Origin: a bacterium
GTDB taxonomy: Bacteria; Desulfobacterota; JAPLJL01
Length of the DNA: 17,951 bases
Assembly (NCBI GenBank): GCA_028713675.1
Contig: JAQTNV010000066.1
Span: 1 to 17,951, forward strand
Direction: 5' to 3'
Shown: piece after piece, positions 12,801 through 17,951 of the stretch
Layout: each line of letters opens with the position of its first letter
Position numbering within the stretch: the first letter of the stretch is position 1
Made by a program: the position numbers and the translations under genes
The notes under the pieces: generated by a model
Told to the model about the DNA's origin: nothing
Databases searched by the model: none
Seen by the model: only the letters and a program-made list of their open reading frames with translations

Positions 12801-13556
12801 TTAATCCTTAAAGCGGATAATCCCGGAGAAGGAATCGGCCTTGAGGGCGGCCCCCCCGACCAGGGCCCCGTCAATATTGGGCTTGGCCATCAGGCTCTTA
12901 ATGTTGTCGGCCTTTACGCTTCCCCCGTACAGGATCCGGGTCCGGGAGGAAAAATCCGGCCCCGGAGTCTGCTTTAAAAGCTCCCGGATCATCAAATGCA
13001 CCTCTTCCGCCTGTTCGGGGCTCGCGGTTTTGCCGGTCCCGATCGCCCAGACCGGCTCGTAAGCGAGGATCAGGTTGGCGTCCGCGCCCAATCCGTCCAG
13101 CCCCTTCCGGACCTGGCGCTCGATCACTTCCTTGATTTTCCCACCCTCCCGCTCCGCCAGGGTTTCCCCGACGCACATGATCGGGATCAGCCCGTGCTTG
13201 AGCGCGGCCTTGACCTTCCGGTTGACCGACTCATCCGACTCGCCGAAAAACTGGCGGCGTTCCGAATGCCCGATAATGACGTAGCCGCAGCCGACATCCT
13301 TCAGCATCGCCGGGGCGATTTCCCCGGTGAAGGCCCCCTGTTCCTCCCAGTGGAGGTTCTGGGCCGCGAGCCCGATCGCGCTCCCCTTGATCGCTTCCGC
13401 CGCCTGGGCCAGGGCGGTAAAAGGCGGGGCCACCACCACTTCGACCCCCTGGACCCCGGAGATTTTTCCTTTTAATTCCGCGAGAAAGCTTTTCGCCTCG
13501 CTCCCGGTTTTGAACATCTTCCAGTTTCCCGCGATAACCGGTTTTCTCTCCGCCAT
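12801..13556 (-). CDS. tpiA: Triosephosphate isomerase
   Basis: TpiA interconverts dihydroxyacetone phosphate and glyceraldehyde 3-phosphate in glycolysis/gluconeogenesis. The 251-residue protein shows Asn11 and Lys13 (GNWKM), the electrophile His97 in GHSERR, the catalytic base Glu167 in AYEPVWAIGTG, and phosphate-binding YGGSVKADN. The ATG at 13556 is chosen because AAGGAGGT precedes it and the family starts at this point; an in-frame extension upstream translates a palindromic repeat. secG, a common neighbour downstream of tpiA, is absent; the gene instead ends at a strong terminator. Confidence 0.97.
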   Translation of the reverse strand: MAERKPVIAGNWKMFKTGSEAKSFLAELKGKISGVQGVEVVVAPPFTALAQAAEAIKGSAIGLAAQNLHWEEQGAFTGEIAPAMLKDVGCGYVIIGHSERRQFFGESDESVNRKVKAALKHGLIPIMCVGETLAEREGGKIKEVIERQVRKGLDGLGADANLILAYEPVWAIGTGKTASPEQAEEVHLMIRELLKQTPGPDFSSRTRILYGGSVKADNIKSLMAKPNIDGALVGGAALKADSFSGIIRFKD

Positions 13557-13601
13557 GTTTACCTCCTTATTATGTCTTTTTTGCCTGATTCTGTTTTTCG
13601 G

Positions 13602-13660
13602 CGTAGGGGCGGCTCTCCGCAACCGCCCGAAAAGGGAGCCAATGGAATGGCTCCCCTACG
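13602..13660. repeat. Three-stem palindromic element upstream of tpiA
   Basis: An outer stem CGTAGGGG (13602-13609) / CCCCTACG (13653-13660) encloses two hairpins, GGGCGG/CCGCCC (13607-13628) and GGGAGCC/GGCTCCC (13634-13655). The stems overlap by a few bases, so only partial three-way folding is possible at once. It looks like a further REP/MITE-type family. It sits about 45 nt before the tpiA start, so it would be in the tpiA leader if transcribed. Confidence 0.6.
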
Positions 13661-13761
13661 AAAGAAAAGTTCCTTGTTATTGACTTATTAATACACCCAC
13701 TTCGGGAAAAATACCAGCCGGGAAAAAAATCGGCATTTATTCAATTATATGTTCGCTCCCC

Positions 13762-13947
13762 TCATTCAAATATCAACTTATGCTCGAGCAGATTGATCTC
13801 CTTGAGCCGGGCCGCGATTTTTTTCTCCTCCCCCAGGATATTTTCGAGCTCCACCCATCCCTCCCGGGGAAAGGTCACGCGGGTGACGTCCTTGAGGATC
13901 AGCTCTTCCTGGCCGCCCTTTTTCAGATATGCGTTTGATTCGCACAT
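13762..13947 (-). CDS. CooT-family nickel-binding protein
   Basis: 61 residues starting Met-Cys-Glu. The small CooT family is defined by an N-terminal Met-Cys with Cys2 as nickel ligand, followed by a compact all-beta fold; this protein fits in length and pattern (MCESNAYL, VTRVTFPREGWVELENILGE, RLKEINLLEHKLIF). CooT of Rhodospirillum rubrum belongs to the CO-dehydrogenase nickel-insertion cluster. No coo genes are visible here, but hypB, another nickel protein, lies 3 kb away on the same strand. No good ribosome binding site precedes the ATG at 13947. The family call is from memory of the pattern. Older databases call such proteins predicted RNA-binding. Confidence 0.8.
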   Translation of the reverse strand: MCESNAYLKKGGQEELILKDVTRVTFPREGWVELENILGEEKKIAARLKEINLLEHKLIFE

Positions 13948-13974
13948 GTCTTAATCGTTAGGGGTTAGACAACT

Positions 13975-14054
13975 GTCTATTGTGTTCATTGAGTCTATTG
14001 TGTCTGCCAGACGCATTCTTATCCTTTGACACTATAGACACTATGGACACTACG
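13975..14054. repeat. Opposed 9-nt tandem arrays (GTCTATTGT / GACACTATA)
   Basis: Four exact 9-nt units start at 13975, 13984, 13993 and 14002 (GTCTATTGT type). Three start at 14028, 14037 and 14046 (GACACTATA type). The second set is the reverse complement of the first, so GTCTATTGTGTC (13993-14004) can pair with GACACTATAGAC (14028-14039) with one mismatch. The arrays lie between the purH C-domain gene and the CooT-like gene, just past the purH stop in the direction of transcription. Confidence 0.8.
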
Positions 14055-14076
14055 AACGCCTTACGCCTCACGTTTT

Positions 14077-15330
14077 TTAGTGTTTAAACGACCGCTGGCC
14101 TGTGAACATCATGGCCACGTTCGCCTCGTTGCAGGCCTCGATCACCTCGAAATCCCGCTCCGACCCTCCCGGCTGGATCACCGCGCCGACCCCTTCCCGG
14201 ATTCCCACTTCCACCCCGTCCCGGAAGGGGAAGAAGGCATCGCTGACCATGACCGAACCGGGGATTCCGCCCCGTTCCTTTTTCACCCGCGCGTCGATCT
14301 CCCGGCGCTTGTCCTCGTCCTTCAGGTCATTGTAGGGAACCTTGTAGGCCTCGAAGCAGTAACGGTCGGCCAGCTTCCGGTAGGCCTTGTCCCGGGCGAT
14401 CTCCGCCACCCCGACCCGGTCCTGCTCCCCGGTGCCGATTCCCACGGTGGCGTCATCCTTTACGTAAAGCACGGAGTTGGAGCTGACCCCCGCCTCGACC
14501 AGCCAGCCGAAGAGCATGTCCTGGATCTCTCTTTCCGTGGGCTGGCGCTTGATCCGGTATTCCTTGCCCTTGTATTCGCAGACGGCGGGCTGGAGGTCCT
14601 TCGGCGTGCGGGTCACCGGGAGGAAGGAGGCCTGGACGATGATGCCCCCGTCAACCAGGCTCTTGATATCCACAAACCGCTGGCCCACCCACTGCTCGAG
14701 CCGGGAGATGTTCTCGATCCGGAGAATCCGCAGGTTCTTGCGCTGGGCCAGGATCTGGAAGGCCCCCTCCTCGTAGTCCGGGGCCGCCACCACTTCGGCG
14801 TACTGGGCGTTGATCCCTTCGGCCGTGGCCTTGTCCACCGGCCGGTTCAGGGCGATCGCGCCCCCGAAGGCCGCCACCCGGTCGGCGTAAAACGCCTTCT
14901 GGTAGGCCTTGACCAGGCTGTCGGCCCGGGCCGCCCCGCAGGGGTTGTTGTGCTTGACGATCACCACCGCCGGTTTTTCCGGAAAATAGCGCAGGATGTT
15001 CAGGGCGTTGTCCACATCGGTGATGTTGGTCTTCCCGGGGTGCTTGCCGGACTGGAGCATCTCCATGTCGGAAGCCAGGTATTTGCCCGGGTCGATGGTC
15101 TTGACCTCCCCCAGGACCAGGTTTCCGTTCACCAGCTTGAAGAGGGCCGCCTCCTGGCCCGGGTTCTCCCCGTAGCGCAGTCCCTTTTCCACCCCCTCGA
15201 TCACCCAGCTCACCTTTTCATACTGCAGGGTGGAGCGCTTGCCGCCCTCGTCAATGAAACTGATCTCCATTTTCCGGGGGAAATGGTCGTCCATCACCGT
15301 CTTGTACATCGCCTTCAGATCCTTTGCCAT
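14077..15330 (-). CDS. purH: AICAR transformylase (PurH C-terminal activity as a separate protein)
   Basis: This enzyme formylates AICAR to FAICAR with 10-formyl-THF, the penultimate step of IMP synthesis. In most bacteria it is the C-terminal domain of PurH. Here it is a 417-residue separate protein with its own ATG at 15330 and GGAGGAGC ribosome binding site. Visible motifs are LRYGENPGQ at 51-59, the catalytic Lys126-His127 in VKHNNPCG, SDAFFPFRD, and the C-terminal FTGQRSFKH in place of the usual FTGxRxFxH. The IMP cyclohydrolase half is upstream at 16142-16834, with mtgA between. Both halves look intact. Split PurH is known in deltaproteobacteria such as Desulfovibrio. Confidence 0.95.
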   Translation of the reverse strand: MAKDLKAMYKTVMDDHFPRKMEISFIDEGGKRSTLQYEKVSWVIEGVEKGLRYGENPGQEAALFKLVNGNLVLGEVKTIDPGKYLASDMEMLQSGKHPGKTNITDVDNALNILRYFPEKPAVVIVKHNNPCGAARADSLVKAYQKAFYADRVAAFGGAIALNRPVDKATAEGINAQYAEVVAAPDYEEGAFQILAQRKNLRILRIENISRLEQWVGQRFVDIKSLVDGGIIVQASFLPVTRTPKDLQPAVCEYKGKEYRIKRQPTEREIQDMLFGWLVEAGVSSNSVLYVKDDATVGIGTGEQDRVGVAEIARDKAYRKLADRYCFEAYKVPYNDLKDEDKRREIDARVKKERGGIPGSVMVSDAFFPFRDGVEVGIREGVGAVIQPGGSERDFEVIEACNEANVAMMFTGQRSFKH

Positions 15331-15403
15331 GCTCAGCTCCTCCGTTTGATGTTTATGTAGAAAAAATACCGCCCTGACATAGAATTATAAATTACCTTTT
15401 TTG

Positions 15404-16138
15404 TCAATTCTCCAAAAGCCCGGCGGCCAGCTCCCTGATCGCCTGATCATATTCCACCCCGGAAATAATGCGGTTGTTCTTCATGATCTGCAGAAGCCGC
15501 CGGACCCGGCGCTCCAGTTTCTCCGGGTGGTTGTCCGGATTGTAATAGTGCGGGTTGGGGAGCATGGAGGCCAGAATCGCCGCCTCCGCCACGGAGATTT
15601 CCGGCACAGATTTAAAGAAATAACGGCGGCTGGCCGCTTCCACCCCGTAGATCCCGTCCCCCCATTCCACCACGTTTAGATAAAGCTCGAGAATGCGCTT
15701 CTTGGAAAGTGTCCGTTCCATTTCCCGGGCGATCAGGGCCTCCCGGATCTTCCGGTTCAGGGTTTTTTCCTTGGAAAGATAAAGATTTTTCGCCAGCTGC
15801 TGGGTGATCGTGCTCCCGCCCCGGACCACCCGGCGCTCGGCGATATCCTCCTTGAAGGCGTCCCAGATCGCCTCGTAATCCAGGCCATGATGCCGGTAAA
15901 ACTCGCAATCCTCCGCGGCGATCACGGCCTTGGGCAAAACCCCGGGGAGGGCGGAAAGGGGAATAAAGACCCGTTCCCCCTTGGCCGGAGGGATTTTGTT
16001 CTTATACCGGGAGACATCCGGAAGATCCAGGCTCAGAAAAATCACATAGCCGGAAAACCCGAGAGCCAACCCCGCGAGAATCAAACCCGCCCAGAAGGGC
16101 CATTTGCGTTTGGCCCGGCGGGACGGTTTTTTTCCCAT
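15404..16138 (-). CDS. mtgA: Monofunctional biosynthetic peptidoglycan transglycosylase
   Basis: A GT51 enzyme that polymerises lipid II into glycan strands at the periplasmic face of the inner membrane. 244 residues: a basic N-terminus, one membrane anchor at about 13-37, then the GT51 domain. Motifs are AAEDCEFYRHHG (catalytic Glu76), GGSTITQQLAKN at 107-118, the KIREALIAREMER helix with Glu134, and ILELYLNVVEWGDGIYG. No transpeptidase domain follows, so this is the monofunctional type. The ATG at 16138 is 3 nt after the purH N-domain stop, with GGGTAGGGG as probable ribosome binding site. A cell-wall gene is thus embedded between two purine genes. Confidence 0.95.
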   Translation of the reverse strand: MGKKPSRRAKRKWPFWAGLILAGLALGFSGYVIFLSLDLPDVSRYKNKIPPAKGERVFIPLSALPGVLPKAVIAAEDCEFYRHHGLDYEAIWDAFKEDIAERRVVRGGSTITQQLAKNLYLSKEKTLNRKIREALIAREMERTLSKKRILELYLNVVEWGDGIYGVEAASRRYFFKSVPEISVAEAAILASMLPNPHYYNPDNHPEKLERRVRRLLQIMKNNRIISGVEYDQAIRELAAGLLEN

Positions 16139-16141
16139 CCC

Positions 16142-16834
16142 CTACCCGACAATCTCTGGATAAGCTCCCTTGACCTTGCTGAAGTCGGTCTTTTCCAGGT
16201 ACCCGCTGATGGTCGTATCGTACTCCGCGGTGTGATGGAAGGCCTTTTTCGCCAGCTCGAAACGGGTGGCGAGGGAGATCTTGCCCTTGTTCTTTTTCAA
16301 TTCATCCAGGATCCGGGAATAATCCCGGGGATCCACCACGATCGCCACCCGGATAAAATTCTTGGCCGAGGCCCGGACCATGCAGGGGCCGCCGATATCG
16401 ATGTTCGCCCGGGCGTCTTCCACCGTGACGCCGGATTTGGCGATGGTCTCCCGGAAGGGGTAAAGATTGACCACCATGAGGTCGAAGGGGACCGCCCCGG
16501 TCCGCTTCAGGTCGTCGGCATGGGCCTGGTTGTAGGTTTCGGACAGGACCCCGAGGTAAACCTTGAAATCGAGGGTTTTGACCAGCCCCCCCTGCATCTC
16601 GGGCTGCCCGGTGTAATCGGAAATCTGCTGTAAAAGCGGCGGTTTTCCCTGATCGCCGAGAGTTTTCTGCAGAGAGCTGAAAGTCCCCCCCGTGGAATAA
16701 AGGCGGATCCCGGGGCAAACCTTAACCAGTTCCGGGACGAATTCGCCGAGCCCGCCCTTATCCGACACGCTCAGGATCACGTTCCGGACCTGGACCAGAT
16801 CATCAATCTTCTGCACCACATTCTTTTCACCCAT
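16142..16834 (-). CDS. purH: IMP cyclohydrolase (PurH N-terminal activity as a separate protein)
   Basis: It closes FAICAR to IMP, the last step of purine synthesis. 230 residues with an MGS-like fold: ILSVSDKGGL at 20-29, YSTGGT at 46-51, and DIGGPCMVRASAKNF. The usual PurH segment K-T-L-H-P-K appears here as KTLDFK at 86-91, which I recall as a trait of stand-alone cyclohydrolases in Desulfovibrio-like bacteria; this needs an alignment. The ATG at 16834 follows GAGGAGGAAC. mtgA follows 3 nt after the stop, then the AICAR transformylase gene, so the purine halves probably share a transcript. Confidence 0.93.
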   Translation of the reverse strand: MGEKNVVQKIDDLVQVRNVILSVSDKGGLGEFVPELVKVCPGIRLYSTGGTFSSLQKTLGDQGKPPLLQQISDYTGQPEMQGGLVKTLDFKVYLGVLSETYNQAHADDLKRTGAVPFDLMVVNLYPFRETIAKSGVTVEDARANIDIGGPCMVRASAKNFIRVAIVVDPRDYSRILDELKKNKGKISLATRFELAKKAFHHTAEYDTTISGYLEKTDFSKVKGAYPEIVG

Positions 16835-16853
16835 TGTTCCTCCTCTTTTAGTT

Positions 16854-16916
16854 TGTCTGGCCTATCTGGTTCATCTAGTTTATCTGGTTTTTTTGGTTTC
16901 TTTGGTTTCTTTGGTT
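16854..16916 (-). repeat. Degenerate 9-nt tandem array (AACCAGATA / AACCAAAGA)
   Basis: Seven exact 9-nt units start at 16854, 16863, 16872, 16881, 16890, 16899 and 16908. On the plus strand they grade from TATCTGGTT to TCTTTGGTT types, the last two being identical. The array lies in the gap between hypB and the purH N-domain gene, about 20 nt upstream of the purH start. Confidence 0.85.
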
Positions 16917-16920
16917 TTGC

Positions 16921-16948
16921 TGCCTACTGCTTAGTGCATACTTCCTAC
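16921..16948 (-). repeat. Degenerate heptamer array, GTAGGCA family, after hypB
   Basis: Four exact 7-nt units start at 16921, 16928, 16935 and 16942 (plus-strand TGCCTAC, TGCTTAG, TGCATAC, TTCCTAC). It is the same family as at the trmO stop. The array starts about 18 nt after the hypB stop on the minus strand and is followed directly by the 9-nt array. Confidence 0.85.
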
Positions 16949-16966
16949 TGTTTTTTTACGGCTGCG

Positions 16967-17713
16967 CTAGTGGTGATGGTGCCCATCTTTGTAATGATCA
17001 TGACCTCCATGCTTATGATCATGGTCATGGTGGTCATGGTCCTTTTCCTTCTTCCCTCCCTTGATCTCGTTCACGATCCAATCGATCCAGGCATCAAAAC
17101 CCTCTCCCGTCTTGGCGGAAACCGGCAGGATCGGGAGCTTGGGATTGATCTTTTTCACGTTCCCCTCGGCCAGTTTCTGGTCGTATTGCAGGTGCGGAAG
17201 CAAATCTATCTTGCTGAGCAACATGACATGGGCCCGGCGGAAAAGCAGGGGGTACTTGAGGGGCTTGTCCTCTCCTTCGGTGATGGAGAGGATGGCCACA
17301 TCGCGCTCCACCCCGAGCTCGAACTCGGCCGGGCAGACCAGGTTGCCGACGTTTTCCACGAACAGCAATTCGATCTCCCCGGGGGTGAACCCGTCCAGGG
17401 CGGCCCGGATCATGGCCGCGGAAAGGTGGCATTCTCCCCCGAAGGGTCCGGTATTGATCTGGACCAGGGGAATCCCCAGGGGCCGGAGGCGGTCGGCGTC
17501 CACGCTCGTGTAGATATCCCCCTCGATCACCCCGATCTTGAACCGGTCCTTGAGCCGGGCCACGGTCTTTTCCAGGATCGTGGTCTTGCCGGATCCGGGA
17601 GAGCTCATGATGTTGATGGTGAAAACCCGGTTTTTATCGAACCACTGGCGGTTGTCATCCGCCACCCGGTCATTCTCCTTCATGATGGACTGGATTATCT
17701 TGATCTCTGCCAT
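16967..17713 (-). CDS. hypB: Hydrogenase/urease-type nickel incorporation GTPase HypB with C-terminal His tail
   Basis: HypB is a SIMIBI GTPase that delivers nickel, with HypA, to [NiFe]-hydrogenase precursors in the cytoplasm. 248 residues. The Walker A loop is SSPGSGKTT at 37-45, followed by IEGD at 63-66. The G-domain metal site is Cys95-His96 (GECHL) and Cys127 (NVGNLVCPAE). Base recognition is probably the SKID motif. Residues 225-248 are a tail of 12 His and 6 Asp. Histidine-rich stretches in HypB are usually N-terminal, as in rhizobia; here the N-terminus lacks both the His stretch and a CxxCGC motif. The ATG at 17713 has GAGGAGG upstream. No hypA is visible next to it. Confidence 0.95.
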   Translation of the reverse strand: MAEIKIIQSIMKENDRVADDNRQWFDKNRVFTINIMSSPGSGKTTILEKTVARLKDRFKIGVIEGDIYTSVDADRLRPLGIPLVQINTGPFGGECHLSAAMIRAALDGFTPGEIELLFVENVGNLVCPAEFELGVERDVAILSITEGEDKPLKYPLLFRRAHVMLLSKIDLLPHLQYDQKLAEGNVKKINPKLPILPVSAKTGEGFDAWIDWIVNEIKGGKKEKDHDHHDHDHKHGGHDHYKDGHHHH

Positions 17714-17796
17714 TTTTCGACCTCCTCGGACGCTGGAAAAACCCGGTTATTTCTTTCCGATAGATAATAACAAGTCCTGGCGGAAGGCTAAATAGG

Positions 17797-17831
17797 GCAT
17801 AGAGCATAGCGCAAAGAACCCAGAGCTCAAA
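17797..17831 (+). repeat. Degenerate heptamer array, GCATAGG family
   Basis: Units start at 17797, 17804, 17811, 17818 and 17825: GCATAGA, GCATAGC and GCAAAGA, then drifting. The first three match the array at 8885 in order. The gene it would follow, if any, is outside or absent from the window. Confidence 0.75.
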
Positions 17832-17849
17832 ACCAAAATATCGCATGCC

Positions 17850-17884
17850 CCCCCTTTGTTAAAAGGGGGATGAAGGGGGATTTT
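17850..17884. repeat. Fragment of the MITE-like CCCCTTT element
   Basis: Hairpin CCCCCTTT-GTTA-AAAGGGGG (17850-17869) followed by ATGAAGGGGGATTTT. It matches the second hairpin and right end of the element at 12656-12731, whose left half is missing here. Confidence 0.65.
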
Positions 17885-17951
17885 CAAAATTGCTTTTATT
17901 GTATTATCGGAAACCTACCCTCTAAAAATATTCAAGATTTGAAGTTTCAGA

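Noticed and set aside
13602-13660. Three-stem element as a tRNA gene
   Set aside because: No acceptor/T-loop consensus or CCA, stems overlap, and length is only 59 nt.
14080-15360. Plus-strand open frame of 426 codons across the purH C-domain
   Set aside because: Antisense shadow of AICAR transformylase. The composition is His/Leu/Asp-rich without family motifs.
16853-17767. Plus-strand open frame with Met/Val-rich membrane-like stretch
   Set aside because: The apparent hydrophobic segment is the antisense of the HypB His/Asp tail and the 9-nt array; hypB on the other strand is clear.

Overview
The window reads as a GC-rich chromosomal segment from a Gram-negative, probably anaerobic bacterium. 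A Desulfobacterota (deltaproteobacterial) affiliation is my best inference. It rests on an outer-membrane-type beta-barrel protein, a PurH split into separate IMP cyclohydrolase and AICAR transformylase genes, a CooT-type nickel protein, a HypB with a histidine-rich tail, and the order rpiB / dCMP deaminase / nrdR / ribD-ribE-ribBA-ribH / nusB. Most genes are housekeeping. No phage, plasmid, transposase, rRNA, tRNA or CRISPR array was seen.

Layout. 1-273 is the 3' end of fabD. 274-863 is a gene-free, repeat-packed stretch. 864-1586 (minus) is an AT-rich beta-barrel protein gene sitting where fabG would be expected. 1876-8882 is a plus-strand run: acpP, rpiB, dCMP deaminase, nrdR, the complete riboflavin pathway (ribD, ribE, ribBA, ribH), nusB, and an orphan leucyl-aminopeptidase N-terminal domain. 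cdsA follows at 9015-9884. 9892-12631 is mixed-strand: an SDR oxidoreductase, a secreted SRPBCC protein, a short TrmO, and a small zinc-finger-like protein. From the bidirectional terminator at 12743-12777 onward all genes are on the minus strand. Read in their own direction they are hypB, purH N-domain, mtgA, purH C-domain, a CooT-like nickel protein and tpiA.

How the genes work together. RibBA, RibD, RibE and RibH make riboflavin from GTP and ribulose 5-phosphate, and RpiB supplies the pentose-phosphate link. dCMP deaminase and NrdR concern deoxynucleotide supply, and the two PurH halves complete IMP synthesis. FabD, ACP and CdsA feed phospholipid synthesis and MtgA polymerises peptidoglycan. 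HypB and the CooT-like protein point to nickel-enzyme maturation, such as a hydrogenase or CO dehydrogenase encoded elsewhere.

The most unusual signal lies between the genes. Many intergenic gaps hold short, degenerate tandem arrays with an exact 7-nt period (six sequence families) or 9-nt period (two families). Several start inside or just after a stop codon, and in some cases the array itself supplies the stop codon. They are mixed with palindromic MITE/REP-like elements. I treat the arrays as the main candidate for an undescribed system. Their function is unknown, and the periodicity is the part I can show.
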